Source of the DNA: Lachnospiraceae bacterium
Lineage (GTDB): Bacteria > Bacillota > Clostridia > Lachnospirales > Lachnospiraceae
DNA: 64,000 nt
Assembly: GCA_015057025.1 (NCBI GenBank)
Contig: SVFD01000002.1
Coordinates: 248,001-312,000 of the forward strand
Direction of reading: 5' to 3'
This document shows, piece by piece, positions 9,221 through 18,465 of the stretch. The number at the start of each line of letters is the position of its first letter. Position 1 is the stretch's first letter. The notes below the pieces were generated by a model, which saw only the letters and a program-made list of their open reading frames with translations, did not search any database and was not told the origin of the DNA. A program made the position numbers and the translations under genes.

Positions 9221-9424
9221 CTAATCTTCTTCATATTGAAATGCTTCTTCTACCGTCACATCAAATACCTTAGCAATTTTAATCGCCAGCGTGACCGAGG
9301 GGGAATAATCCCCTCTTTCAATCAGACTTATGGTTTGGCGACTTGCTCCCACCAACTTTCCCAATTCCTGTTGGTTTATATTTTTACGTGCCCGTAATTC
9401 TTTTAATTTATTATATAATGGCAT
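9221..9424 (-). CDS. XRE-family (Cro/CI-type) transcriptional regulator
   Basis: A 67-residue, single-domain helix-turn-helix protein. The recognition region QQELGKLVGASRQTISLIERGDYSPS is a textbook Cro/CI fold, followed by LAIKIAKVFDVTVEEAF. The ATG at 9422-9424 is preferred over the in-frame GTG at 9433 because AGGGGG lies eight bases before the ATG. The protein has no effector domain, so it probably acts by simple operator binding. It is the likely reader of the inverted-repeat array in front of the CPBP gene, which would make the operon autoregulated (inference). Confidence 0.88.
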   Translation of the reverse strand: MPLYNKLKELRARKNINQQELGKLVGASRQTISLIERGDYSPSVTLAIKIAKVFDVTVEEAFQYEED

Positions 9425-9445
9425 AATTGCCACCCCCTATTTTTA

Positions 9446-10525
9446 TTACCTGATTGCCATAAGTATCATAGAGACATAATATTGTGCGAATAAAAACAGG
9501 CAGAAACACCAAAACAATATCATACCCCATGAGAATACACCTTTTCCAAACTGGCATCCTTTGGAAATTCCGTAAGGACTGGGATTCAAACGGAATTTTT
9601 TCAAAAATACAAAGAATAATATAATTCCGGTCAAAGCAAGAATACCAAGGAATCCCATCCATGCCAGGAATGCAAACATAGCAATTAAAGCTTCAATCGT
9701 TGCAGGATCACCGGCCATAGCATTATTCATATAATTCGGATCCAATAAGAGTTCATATTTTTCCAGATACATCTGTACTAAATAAAGATTAATAACCGAT
9801 GTTGTTAAATTAATTGTCATATGCAAAGCAATTGTGTACCAAACCTTACCGGTTTTAACATAAATGAATGCCCAAAACAGACCAAGTCCTGTTGCAAAAA
9901 ATACCTGTGCAAAATTACCGTGGAACATACCAAACATAAGACCTGATAACATAACTGCAAGGAATTCACCATATTTTACTACTCTGTCAATTAATAATTT
10001 TCTAAAAATAAGTTCCTCAAAAATAGGTGCTAAAATACCAACTGTTAAAATTCTCCAAAACGGATTAGAATCCAACATCATATTGGCAAGTGCATTGGTT
10101 TCATCAGCATTCACACCAAAAGGTACGGTTAAAATAGTATTAATAACCGAACCGATTATACTACCAACACCACAAATTCCGGCACCGATTAAAACACAAA
10201 GAATCCACTTCCAAAAGCCCATCTTCTTTTTCTCAATCTTTGTAATCGGCATTTTATGAGTTAGCAATAAAACGAAGGGAAATCCAATCACATACATAGG
10301 TAAAATAATCTGCATAAATTGTGCCCATGATTTATCATACATGCTTTCGGGCAATAAGACAGAATATACAACCTGAAGAAGGGTTACTACCACTCCAAAT
10401 AAAGCATACTTCCAGCCTATCTTGGCAGCTGTTTTCTTCATTTCTTTCATTCCGCCTGCCATATCAGGCTCTGCATTCTGTACATTTTCGGTTACAACCG
10501 AATCCATAACCATGTTTTCTTCCAT
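9446..10525 (-). CDS. CPBP family intramembrane metalloprotease
   Basis: A membrane protein of 359 residues with about eight hydrophobic helices and the full CPBP/Abi motif set: EELIFR (EExxxR), FGMFH (FxxxH) and HMTIN (HxxxN). These residues form the presumed metal-dependent active site of the family that includes Rce1 and bacteriocin-immunity proteases. The ATG at 10525 has GAGGAG eight bases upstream; the GTG at 10543 used in a longer reading overlaps that site. It is the first gene of the operon behind the five-site operator array. The substrate is unknown; defence against peptides or membrane-protein processing are both possible. Confidence 0.85.
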   Translation of the reverse strand: MEENMVMDSVVTENVQNAEPDMAGGMKEMKKTAAKIGWKYALFGVVVTLLQVVYSVLLPESMYDKSWAQFMQIILPMYVIGFPFVLLLTHKMPITKIEKKKMGFWKWILCVLIGAGICGVGSIIGSVINTILTVPFGVNADETNALANMMLDSNPFWRILTVGILAPIFEELIFRKLLIDRVVKYGEFLAVMLSGLMFGMFHGNFAQVFFATGLGLFWAFIYVKTGKVWYTIALHMTINLTTSVINLYLVQMYLEKYELLLDPNYMNNAMAGDPATIEALIAMFAFLAWMGFLGILALTGIILFFVFLKKFRLNPSPYGISKGCQFGKGVFSWGMILFWCFCLFLFAQYYVSMILMAIR

Positions 10526-10561
10526 TATCGTGTCTCCTCTCACATATTACACATTTTAATT

Positions 10562-10690
10562 TGACAGTTTTCTTTTGCAGTTTGACGTCTTTTATTTGCA
10601 ACTTGACAACTTTACTTGTCATTCACAATATATCATTGACAAAGAAAGTTGTCAATACCTTTTTATAAAAAATGACAAAAAAAATTGTCA
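10562..10690 (-). promoter_or_regulatory. Five-site inverted-repeat operator array
   Basis: Five 18-bp sites share the pattern TGACAA-N6-TTGTCA: 10562-10579 and 10583-10600 (degenerate right halves TTTGCA), and 10604-10621, 10637-10654 and 10673-10690 (perfect). The first three start exactly 21 bases apart, two helical turns. Site 4 covers the -35 element of the CPBP operon promoter and sites 1-3 lie downstream of the expected transcription start. Site 5 overlaps the terminator of the sensor kinase gene and may be coincidental. A dimeric repressor bound here would block transcription; the XRE protein of the same operon is the obvious candidate. Confidence 0.75.
10627..10655 (-). promoter_or_regulatory. 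Promoter of the CPBP-XRE-DUF3169 operon
   Basis: On the minus strand, TTGACA (10650-10655, consensus -35), a 17-base spacer, then TATATT (10627-10632). The -35 element and spacer are embedded in operator site 4. Confidence 0.75.
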
Positions 10691-10712
10691 CACCGTAAAA
10701 AGCGTGACAATT
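10676..10712 (-). terminator. Terminator of the sensor kinase gene
   Basis: AATTGTCAC (10683-10691) pairs with GTGACAATT (10704-10712) and, on the minus strand, runs into eight consecutive T residues. It lies 24 bases after the kinase stop codon. Confidence 0.85.
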
Positions 10713-10735
10713 CTTTAATCATCTTATTTCTCATC

Positions 10736-12040
10736 TTATTTCTTTGGCAATAATATCTTTGTTTTAAACCATTCATCCCCTGCCTCATTTTCAAGGTTCC
10801 CGGAATATTTTGTAAGAATTTCTTTTACATTTCCAAGACCGATACCATGATTTTTTATATCTTCTTTTGTGGTCATTAATACTCCTTCTGTATATACAAT
10901 TTTATGATTGAACGAATTCAAAATGACGATCATGCAATATTCCTCACTATGAGTTACTTTTACATGAATCTCCCTTTTTCCTTCACATTGTTCTGCTGCT
11001 TCAATAGCATTATCAATCAAATTTGAAAAAATAATACATAAATCTGCCGGCTTCATATAAGAAATCCCGTTAAGACATCCTTCAAAACCAAAATCTATGC
11101 CTTTTTCCTGCATGCTTAACATTTTAGGAGCAAGAATCATATCAAGTGTCTCGTTGCCGGTAGTCACTTTCCATTTAGACATATCTGTCTTGCCTGACAA
11201 TTCATCAAAATATGCTTTTGCTTCTTCTACATCTCCCTGCTCTAACAGTCCTTGCATCACTATCATATGATTTTTCCAATCGTGACGAAACTTGGATATT
11301 TCTTTATTTTCTTTTTTATATTCTTTAAAATATTCATACTCCGCATCAAACTGTTGTTTATAATTTTCAGATATATACTGAAAATGTTTAGCTCTTTTAC
11401 GGTAAGCAATGGCATATACAAGAGCCGCATTTAACACTAATACAAACAAAACCCATGCGATATTTAATGCTCTGTCATCAAAAGTGTCCTGTAACATCAT
11501 AAGAATATCCGCAGAATACGAACCGAAAACGCAGAATAAAACCAGTATAATGCCTTCCCACAATGACAAGGTGACATAAACAGACTTCTTTCCCACAAAG
11601 TGCTTTAAAAGAATCAGAACAATAAAAAATGAAATATCCGAAACTATCCAAAGAGGTGTAATAAATATGTTATCCAACATATAACCGTAACGATTCCATC
11701 CAAACAACACTTCAATTAATTCGAAATTCATCCCCCACTGCATATATACCAAAACAGCCGGAACGGACAGTAATAATGCCTTAAAGCGTTTCTCTTTGGC
11801 ACAAATTACAATCGCAGTTGCATAAAATAAATATTCCAATATAGCTATAATACTTTTAGGCGGTTCAATCACATAACATAAAAAAATATAATATGCAATA
11901 AAAACAAGACCTAAAATCAAAAAATGCTTCCAATTGCTTTTCATCGGAATACCAAATGGTACTTCAACTATCAAAATCAGGTCATACAAAACCAGCAAAT
12001 CCACAAAAACACAGCAAAACGAGAGGATATTGTCAATCAT
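10736..12040 (-). CDS. Sensor histidine kinase, AgrC/GHKL type
   Basis: 434 residues: about six N-terminal membrane helices (residues 1-205), a coiled-coil linker, a phosphoacceptor segment FRHDWKNH and a GHKL ATPase domain with NLIDNAIEAAE (N box) and GIGLGNVKEI (G box). This architecture belongs to the HPK10 group, whose members sense peptides or membrane signals and pair with LytTR regulators. The start overlaps the regulator stop by four bases (ATGA). The ligand is unknown, and no AgrD/AgrB-like genes are visible nearby. Confidence 0.9.
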   Translation of the reverse strand: MIDNILSFCCVFVDLLVLYDLILIVEVPFGIPMKSNWKHFLILGLVFIAYYIFLCYVIEPPKSIIAILEYLFYATAIVICAKEKRFKALLLSVPAVLVYMQWGMNFELIEVLFGWNRYGYMLDNIFITPLWIVSDISFFIVLILLKHFVGKKSVYVTLSLWEGIILVLFCVFGSYSADILMMLQDTFDDRALNIAWVLFVLVLNAALVYAIAYRKRAKHFQYISENYKQQFDAEYEYFKEYKKENKEISKFRHDWKNHMIVMQGLLEQGDVEEAKAYFDELSGKTDMSKWKVTTGNETLDMILAPKMLSMQEKGIDFGFEGCLNGISYMKPADLCIIFSNLIDNAIEAAEQCEGKREIHVKVTHSEEYCMIVILNSFNHKIVYTEGVLMTTKEDIKNHGIGLGNVKEILTKYSGNLENEAGDEWFKTKILLPKK

Positions 12041-12765
12041 TGCAATAAACCTCCCTCTATATACTTCATAAAAGCACTGCGAAAAGCACTTTCTTTTCTT
12101 CTGCTTAACGGAATCTTATCTCCGTTTGATAATATAATACTACCATTGCTAGTGCTTTTATGATAACGCAGATTAATCAGATATTTTCGATGTACCCTAA
12201 AAAATCCATAATTTTCAAGCATTGTTTCATAATCCTGCAAGCTGCCGCGATTTAAATGCTTTTTTGTTTTTGTATGAACCACAAGATATTTATCCTCTGC
12301 GCTGATATAAAAAATGTCATTTACCGGTAAACATATCTCTTCCTTTACATTTTTCACAATAATATATTTATTACGTTTTCTTACTTTCTCCGTATCAATA
12401 AGGATTTTACTTATCTCTTCCTTTGACGGCGGTTTTAATAAATAGCGGCAAGCTCCGGTTTCATAGCCTTCAATAGCATACTGTTCAAATGCCGTCAAAA
12501 ACACAAGACGAATTTCCGGCATCTCTTCTTTTAGAATCTTACCTAATTCCACTCCATTTACTCCCGGTAATTCAATATCAGAAAAAAGAAGATTGGGCAT
12601 AATTTCCCCAGTCTCCTTTTTTTTGCGTAAATCATCCAGAAGTTTCTGTGCATTCTCAAAACTTCGAATTTCAATATGTATATTATTTTCTTTTGCACAT
12701 TCCATAAGAAGCTTTTCTATGGAAACTGCATGCTCTTTTATATCTTCACACAGATAAACCTGCAT
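12037..12765 (-). CDS. LytTR-family response regulator
   Basis: A receiver domain (LCED acidic pocket at the N terminus, phospho-acceptor in FSDIELPG, switch threonine in LTAFE, lysine in LLKPP) is joined to a C-terminal LytTR DNA-binding domain (INDIFYISAEDKYLVVHT to VHRKYLINLRYH). The start is uncertain. Receiver domains normally begin at the MQVYLCED methionine (12765), which is used here; an in-frame ATG at 12807 would add 14 residues but has no visible ribosome site. The partner kinase is immediately downstream. Target genes probably include the neighbouring anchored binding protein (inference). Confidence 0.88.
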   Translation of the reverse strand: MQVYLCEDIKEHAVSIEKLLMECAKENNIHIEIRSFENAQKLLDDLRKKKETGEIMPNLLFSDIELPGVNGVELGKILKEEMPEIRLVFLTAFEQYAIEGYETGACRYLLKPPSKEEISKILIDTEKVRKRNKYIIVKNVKEEICLPVNDIFYISAEDKYLVVHTKTKKHLNRGSLQDYETMLENYGFFRVHRKYLINLRYHKSTSNGSIILSNGDKIPLSRRKESAFRSAFMKYIEGGLLQ

Positions 12766-12851
12766 TTTATCGTACCATTTCCCGTATATATTATTATAGA
12801 TATCCATACAAATTTCATTTTAAAATATTTTGTTGTATATAGCAATAAAAT

Positions 12852-12866
12852 GCGACAAACGGTCGC
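12852..12866 (-). other. Short GC hairpin ahead of the regulator gene
   Basis: GCGAC-N5-GTCGC followed by ATTTTATT on the minus strand, between the stop of the binding-protein gene and the response regulator. It may be a weak terminator or a regulator site. No clear promoter could be defined in the 90-base gap. Confidence 0.3.
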
Positions 12867-12897
12867 AAAAATATGATAAACGGCAATTATAGCTTAT

Positions 12898-15120
12898 TTA
12901 TGAATCCTGTTCCTTCATATAGATATTAATTCTTGACTGTATACTCTCACATACAGCAGCCGCACTTTTTTGTCCTGAATAGAAGCCCTTTGCTTCTTCC
13001 GTAATAATTTCCCAAATCCATGCATCTTCGCCAATATAAATAACACAATGCTCCAAGCAAGCATCCATCATTGGTATAACATCTAAATCTGCCGGTCCAA
13101 TCACAATATCTTCTTCTGCCATACCAAATACCACATTGGAAGAATAGGGATAAATGGTTCCTACCACTTCATTTTCATAAATTTCTTCACTGGTAATAAC
13201 CTTATACATTTCCTCCCAAACGTCATTACGCATCGGGAATAAACCTCCCGGATAACAATATTTTATCTGATACTCATAAGTCAGGAACTGTCGCACAAAT
13301 TCCCATGCAACATCCTGATGCTCACCCGTCGCACCAATTCCCAACACCTTTGTCGGGCGAAGATATAATTGTTCTTTATTACCATCCAAATTTCCCATCA
13401 GACAAAGCTTACCGCCTCTATCCATATCATTATAATGAGAAATTACACACAAATCATAAAAACTTATATTATATGAAATAAATCCTCTTTGTTGAAGCAC
13501 GTCCATAAATGTCATCGAAAAACTCTCGTCATATGACGGAAACTGTGCAGATGATTCTAATATACCCTCAAACAAACCATCGCTAAAATTACAACTCTGT
13601 CCGGTTTCGTTGATTAATTTATCTTTATTTGCATGATATAAGTAAAGTAACATTTCTTCCCGATAAGAAGTCTCCGTATTCTCTTGCATCAGAGTTTTTA
13701 TTACTTCCTCATTCCATTCGCCTCCATATTCTGAAATTCTACTGTCGTCCACTAAAAATGTCTGAATATAAAAACCAGGTATAATCACAGGAAGCTCACC
13801 GTTTACTTCACATGCATTCAATATTTCATCACGAAAATCTTCACGCGAAAATTCTTCATCAGCATCAATAAATGGATATATATCTGCCAACATATCTTTT
13901 TCAACCAAGGTAAAATAATCTATGGTTTCCAAATCATACAAATCAATTTTTTTACCGGCCATAATATCCTGTAAAAGTGCCTGCATAGGATTTTCTTCAT
14001 TACCATAAGCCAATACTTCAATGCGGTATTGTGTATTACTAATATTAAATTCCGCTACCTCCTGGGGTATGCTTATAGAATCCGACAAGGTTGCAAAATA
14101 CAACACTTCTCTTTCATCAGTCTGAACAAACTCTTTAGGCATGGTTTTAATTACAATAGGGCCTACATTCAATAAGTTTACATATGTATACAGGATTCCA
14201 TCTTTCATATAAGTTGTTTGATATAAATTATACTCAAGATTTGCCATACTGAATAACGGTACTCTATTACCGGTTTCAAAATCATATCCGTATACTATAT
14301 TCTGCCAATCATAAATAAAATCAAATTCTTCCGTTTCCGCACAGGCAAATATATCATTTGCTTTTATTTTATCCAAATTGGCTTCGTAAGGATGATTATC
14401 TTCTAAAATTACAATTTCCTTATCATGCGCCAAAAGTGTATATCCGGATACTGTTTTAATCATATTAACATAATTTCCGTATTCTTCGGTAGATAACAAT
14501 TCACCGTCTTTATTGATAACATACAAGTATTTTGTTTCATCTATTGCTGCTTCATGTGTTAAAATATATAGGTTACCATCTGCCCCTTCCTCTATTTGAT
14601 AGTATCCGTCAAGAATATTCTCCTTAGAAAAAGCTACAGAATGCAGAAGTTCTCCTGATTCATTATAGGAATTTAATATCCACTCATCAGAAATTGTTTC
14701 CTTATTTTCCATATTTATTAATGTGTGGCTTATCAGACAATAATATTTATTTTCAGTACCTTTCCCAAAAGCACTGATAGACCAATATTCTTTACGATTT
14801 CCTTCCAATTCACTACTCAACATAGTAGGTTGCGATATGGACACCAATTCCGAAATGGGTGTTTCATTTAAATAATCTAAAAAAACCAAATAATTCTGTC
14901 CGCTTCCTTCCAAGTCATATGCATATCCGTAAAGTTTTTCTCCCATTACACTTCCAGTCGGACTTAACCCCATAGTATATTGAACCGTTGTTACCTCTTG
15001 TCCATATTCATCAAGTGTTTGAACATCCTTATCCTGAGAGGTAATATAAAAAATCAATAATGAAATAATAATCACACAAATGGCCATGATAATAATTACT
15101 TTTATGACATTCTTCTTCAT
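12898..15120 (-). CDS. Membrane-anchored solute-binding-like protein, large
   Basis: 740 residues: an N-terminal uncleaved-looking helix (residues about 8-30) with no lipobox cysteine, then about 300 residues of short beta-rich repeats resembling a propeller (motifs such as YVINKDGELLSTEEYG), then from roughly residue 335 a family-1-type extracellular solute-binding domain (MQALLQDIMAGKKIDLYDL, ELPVIIPGFYIQTFLVDD, WEFVRQFLTYEYQ and a PMRND segment). Binding proteins of this class usually work with ABC permeases, but none is encoded here. The gene lies 90 bases upstream of the two-component genes on the same strand, so an accessory ligand-sensing role is plausible. Function is inferred from fold only. 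Confidence 0.7.
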   Translation of the reverse strand: MKKNVIKVIIIMAICVIIISLLIFYITSQDKDVQTLDEYGQEVTTVQYTMGLSPTGSVMGEKLYGYAYDLEGSGQNYLVFLDYLNETPISELVSISQPTMLSSELEGNRKEYWSISAFGKGTENKYYCLISHTLINMENKETISDEWILNSYNESGELLHSVAFSKENILDGYYQIEEGADGNLYILTHEAAIDETKYLYVINKDGELLSTEEYGNYVNMIKTVSGYTLLAHDKEIVILEDNHPYEANLDKIKANDIFACAETEEFDFIYDWQNIVYGYDFETGNRVPLFSMANLEYNLYQTTYMKDGILYTYVNLLNVGPIVIKTMPKEFVQTDEREVLYFATLSDSISIPQEVAEFNISNTQYRIEVLAYGNEENPMQALLQDIMAGKKIDLYDLETIDYFTLVEKDMLADIYPFIDADEEFSREDFRDEILNACEVNGELPVIIPGFYIQTFLVDDSRISEYGGEWNEEVIKTLMQENTETSYREEMLLYLYHANKDKLINETGQSCNFSDGLFEGILESSAQFPSYDESFSMTFMDVLQQRGFISYNISFYDLCVISHYNDMDRGGKLCLMGNLDGNKEQLYLRPTKVLGIGATGEHQDVAWEFVRQFLTYEYQIKYCYPGGLFPMRNDVWEEMYKVITSEEIYENEVVGTIYPYSSNVVFGMAEEDIVIGPADLDVIPMMDACLEHCVIYIGEDAWIWEIITEEAKGFYSGQKSAAAVCESIQSRINIYMKEQDS

Positions 15121-15164
15121 ACATTACCTCCGATTCTTTTCTTTGATTTCAATATAATCCAATC

Positions 15165-15213
15165 ATATAAAAAAAGCAACCGAAGAAGTTGATTCACTCC
15201 TTCGTTTGCTTTT
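15165..15213 (-). terminator. Terminator of tyrS
   Basis: AAAAGCAACCGAAG (15172-15185) pairs with CTTCGTTTGCTTTT (15200-15213) with one mismatch, followed on the minus strand by a run of T. Confidence 0.85.
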
Positions 15214-15270
15214 ATCTGCATGTGCTTGCATATTAACCAGGTTTTAGCACCTTATCTTAGTACTAATCGA

Positions 15271-16494
15271 CTACACTAAAATCTTACAGAAGTTCTTTTT
15301 ACCACGTCTTACAATAAACTCACCTGCGCCGATTTCTTCCTTGGTATAAGTTTTCTTGATGTCAGTTATCTTTTCGTCATTTACGGCCACACCACCCTGC
15401 TCAATAGCACGACGACCTTCGCTTCTGGTAGGAACCAGTTTTGCACTAGCCAAAATACCAATCAAGTCGATACTTCCGTCTCTGTAGTCTTCTTCCTGTA
15501 AGGTGTAAGTGGGCATATTCGCGTTGTTTCCACCGCCACCAAATAATGCTTTGGATGCTTCCTGCGCCTTCTGTGCCTCTTCCTCACCATGAATCATCTT
15601 GGTAAGTTCGAATGCAAGAATCTCCTTCGCAGTATTTAACTGGCTGCCTTCCCAGTCATTCATCTTATCAATTTCTTCTAAAGGTAAGAAAGTAAGCATA
15701 CGAATGCACTTAAGTACATCTGCATCTCCGATATTTCTCCAGTACTGATAGAATTCAAAAGGTGACGTCTTGTTCGCATCAAGCCAAACAGCACCCTTCT
15801 CTGTTTTACCCATCTTCTTGCCTTCTGAATTAAGAAGTAAAGTAATGGTCATAGCATATGCATCTTTACCCAACTTACGACGGATAAGTTCTGTACCGCC
15901 CAGCATATTGCTCCACTGGTCATCACCGCCAAACTGCATATTACAACCATACTTCTCATACAACATAAGAAAGTCATAGCTCTGCATAATCATATAGTTA
16001 AACTCTAAGAAGCTTAATCCCTTCTCCATTCTCTGCTTATAACATTCTGCGGTAAGCATTCTGTTAACAGAGAAATGAGGACCCACTTCTCTTAAAAACT
16101 CTACATAGTTTAAATCAAGTAACCAATCTGCATTGTTTACCATCATAGCCTTACCATCAGAAAAGTCAATAAACTTACTCATCTGCTCCTTGAAGCAATC
16201 GCAGTTATGCTGGATTGTTTCCTTGGTCATCATTTTACGCATATCAGACTTACCGGAAGGGTCACCAATCATACCTGTACCGCCACCGATTAAGGCAATG
16301 GGCTTATTGCCTGCCATCTGAAGACGCTTCATTAAGCAAAGCGCCATAAAATGACCTACATGAAGACTGTCTGCAGTCGGGTCAAAACCAATATAAAAAG
16401 TTGCCTTACCATTATTGATAAGCTCTTTAATTTCTTCTTCGTCAGTCAACTGAGCAAGCAAACCTCTCGCCTGCAACTCGTCATAAATTGTCAT
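15271..16494 (-). CDS. tyrS: Tyrosyl-tRNA synthetase
   Basis: A class I synthetase that charges tRNA-Tyr. The HIGH-type motif is HVGH in [12 protein letters not shown], the KMSKS-type motif is KMGKT, and a C-terminal S4 RNA-binding domain ([19 protein letters not shown]) is present. The start was placed at the ATG of MTIYDELQ (16494) because GGAG lies nine bases upstream; the longest reading (16572) would extend through the promoter. That gives 407 residues, normal for the family. A consensus promoter and an 80-base leader precede it; the leader is too short for a T-box. Confidence 0.96.
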   Translation of the reverse strand: MTIYDELQARGLLAQLTDEEEIKELINNGKATFYIGFDPTADSLHVGHFMALCLMKRLQMAGNKPIALIGGGTGMIGDPSGKSDMRKMMTKETIQHNCDCFKEQMSKFIDFSDGKAMMVNNADWLLDLNYVEFLREVGPHFSVNRMLTAECYKQRMEKGLSFLEFNYMIMQSYDFLMLYEKYGCNMQFGGDDQWSNMLGGTELIRRKLGKDAYAMTITLLLNSEGKKMGKTEKGAVWLDANKTSPFEFYQYWRNIGDADVLKCIRMLTFLPLEEIDKMNDWEGSQLNTAKEILAFELTKMIHGEEEAQKAQEASKALFGGGGNNANMPTYTLQEEDYRDGSIDLIGILASAKLVPTRSEGRRAIEQGGVAVNDEKITDIKKTYTKEEIGAGEFIVRRGKKNFCKILV

Positions 16495-16580
16495 TTTCAT
16501 ATTCTCCGTTTCTTTTATAAAAATTAATATTTTACAATGTTCAACATACCATGGCAAAATGCCAATACACACTGTCCCAT

Positions 16581-16609
16581 ATTATAAAATTGCTTGCAAT
16601 TTTTGTCAA
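16581..16609 (-). promoter_or_regulatory. Consensus promoter of tyrS
   Basis: On the minus strand, TTGACA (16604-16609), a 17-base spacer and TATAAT (16581-16586): a perfect sigma-A match in the gap after the DUF4015 gene. Confidence 0.85.
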
Positions 16610-16662
16610 TCTTCACACTGCATATTTATTGTAATAGTTCTATGAAACATATATCTGTCATT

Positions 16663-18066
16663 CTATTCCGGCAATTCTTCACTCCCAGCCTCTTCTGCCG
16701 ACATCAAACTCTCATCCGGTAAAAGTGCATCCTTCGTATAATAATTAGATGCATTCCATAGAATCCATTCCGTATATCCGGCATCATAAACCGCCTGAAT
16801 CTGCGCACGAACTTCTTCAGCACCATATTTATGATATGGTTTTATCCAACTTGCAGTAAAATCCTGAAGCCAGGGTCTGACTATAGGCCGTTCACCTTCC
16901 GGAAGAGTTGAAAGACTATTTCCCGAAGCATTCAGGGCCCCGGTTATCATTTCATAAGGAGCACTGTTGGGATATTGCTGTCCGTATACCCCTGAAGCAT
17001 AATGTGAAGGATATATCATAGGGCAAACCACATCCAGATTGCCACTTATGGCAGCATAATCCTGTCCTACAATTCCGCTGTCATATTCATTATCAATAAT
17101 GGTTCCGAACACATCTGCCGAAATAATCACACCAAGGGGCGATAGTTTACTGTACACATACTCGGTAAATTGCGTAATTATCTCTGTTTTGGATACAGTG
17201 GCAGAATCTTCGCCATAATTGACTTCTCCTGCTTTAATTTCCGTAGAAAACCTTACATAATCAAACTGAATCTCATCAAAACCGTCCTCGGCCGCACAGG
17301 TTGCAACCTCAACCAGATAGTCCCATACTTCCCGATTATACGGATTCACCCACGCAAGACCGCTATTATCATAATATACGCTTCCGTTAGTCCGATGTAC
17401 ACTCCACTCCGGCTTCGCCTTCGCAATAAAAGGATCGCGAAATGTAACTATTCTGGCAATAACATAGATACCTTTATCATGCAAGGTTTGAACAAGCGCA
17501 GGCATATCTTTTACATACTTTACCGTAGAGCCTAATGTTTCAACGGTTTCACTACTCATAGAATAGGTAATAAAACCATCATCATTTTTGACATCAATTA
17601 CGACAGTATTTAACTCTGTCTCTTCCACCAACTGAATGATATCATTCATTCTCTCATGTCCGGCTACAGGTCCGGTTACGTATATTCCTTTTACCGCAGG
17701 TGGTGCCTGTTTTGCAACTGCAAGCATCTTACCTTCCGGGGTCACCAAAGATGCCAGATAATCCTTTAGTTCTTCTTCATTTTCCGGCAAGACCTGTAGA
17801 ACGCCTTCCTGACTGTCCTCATTTTCTTCTAATATGTTGTCTGCATTTTCTATATTAACATTATTCTCTTCCTTATTTCCTGAAGCTATGACTTCTTCTA
17901 ATGTCTCTAAGTGAAATAATGTCTTTATATCTGTAATAAAATCCGCAGATTCATTATTGTAATAATATCCAAACAAAAAGCATGCACTAAAAAGTACAAC
18001 AATTCCTACAACCAAAGGAATTACATGTCCTACCCGTATTTTTCTTTTTTTATTCCCCTGTGTCAA
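16663..18066 (-). CDS. DUF4015 putative glycoside hydrolase, membrane-anchored
   Basis: 467 residues with a basic N terminus, a membrane helix at about residues 14-33, a Glu/Asn-rich spacer, then a TIM-barrel-like DUF4015 domain from about residue 120 (VKGIYVTGPVAGHERMNDII, VVIDVKNDDG, WVNPYNREVWDYL, FDEIQFDYVRF, ISADVFGTI, PMIYPSHY). The acidic residues in DEIQFDYVRF and DVFG sit where catalytic residues lie in related GH families. The product is probably exported and acts on a cell-envelope or extracellular glycan; substrate not known. The Ser/Glu-rich C terminus is short. Confidence 0.8.
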   Translation of the reverse strand: MTQGNKKRKIRVGHVIPLVVGIVVLFSACFLFGYYYNNESADFITDIKTLFHLETLEEVIASGNKEENNVNIENADNILEENEDSQEGVLQVLPENEEELKDYLASLVTPEGKMLAVAKQAPPAVKGIYVTGPVAGHERMNDIIQLVEETELNTVVIDVKNDDGFITYSMSSETVETLGSTVKYVKDMPALVQTLHDKGIYVIARIVTFRDPFIAKAKPEWSVHRTNGSVYYDNSGLAWVNPYNREVWDYLVEVATCAAEDGFDEIQFDYVRFSTEIKAGEVNYGEDSATVSKTEIITQFTEYVYSKLSPLGVIISADVFGTIIDNEYDSGIVGQDYAAISGNLDVVCPMIYPSHYASGVYGQQYPNSAPYEMITGALNASGNSLSTLPEGERPIVRPWLQDFTASWIKPYHKYGAEEVRAQIQAVYDAGYTEWILWNASNYYTKDALLPDESLMSAEEAGSEELPE

Positions 18067-18113
18067 TTATATCATCTCTTTTCTCATGTATATTACTAAA
18101 ATATATCAGAGAA

Positions 18114-18464
18114 TCAACAATAAGCAAAAGCATTCCGAAACCACTGAATTTCTTTTCCGCAAATTGCGATTACATCAAAACGCATAGGTGTAAAATCTCC
18201 AATACCGTGTTTCATCCTATAATAATCAGCCACTCTACATATAGTATGACATTTCTTAGTAGAAACAGCTTCAGCAGGACTACCTTTTCTTATATCTTTA
18301 CGGTACTTTACTTCAAAAAACACCAAATATTCCCCATCATATCCAATAAGGTCAATCTCACCGAATCGATTTCGAAAATTGTGCTCTATAATACGTACTC
18401 CCCGGACTTTTAAATATTGGTCCGCTATCATCTCGTATTCTGTTCCGGTCTGTCTCTTGTTAAT
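18114..18464 (-). CDS. YraN / UPF0102 family nuclease-like protein
   Basis: A small restriction-endonuclease-fold protein with the family signature NFRNRFGEIDLIG and FFEVKYRK (catalytic-like E-x-D and E-x-K), followed by the SPAEAVSTKK and FDVIAI segments. A longer reading from 18548 lies inside the upstream gene and reads nonsense before NKRQTGTEYE. The natural start matching the family N terminus is an ATT at 18462-18464, seven bases after GGAGG, just past the upstream stop codon. ATT is a rare start (known in infC). With it the protein is 116 residues, the usual length. It follows ylqH in the rnhB-ylqG-ylqH row. Confidence 0.82.
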   Translation of the reverse strand: MNKRQTGTEYEMIADQYLKVRGVRIIEHNFRNRFGEIDLIGYDGEYLVFFEVKYRKDIRKGSPAEAVSTKKCHTICRVADYYRMKHGIGDFTPMRFDVIAICGKEIQWFRNAFAYC

Positions 18465-18465
18465 A

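Noticed and set aside
10673-10690. Fifth operator site as a definite regulatory site
   Set aside because: Its halves coincide with the kinase terminator stem and T tract, so the match may be accidental; kept only as part of the array with this caveat.
12808-12897. LytTR-type direct repeats in front of the response regulator
   Set aside because: AT-rich sequence gives many weak partial matches; no pair with convincing spacing.
16495-16662. T-box leader in front of tyrS
   Set aside because: Promoter-to-start distance is only about 80 bases, with no T-box sequence or antiterminator stem.
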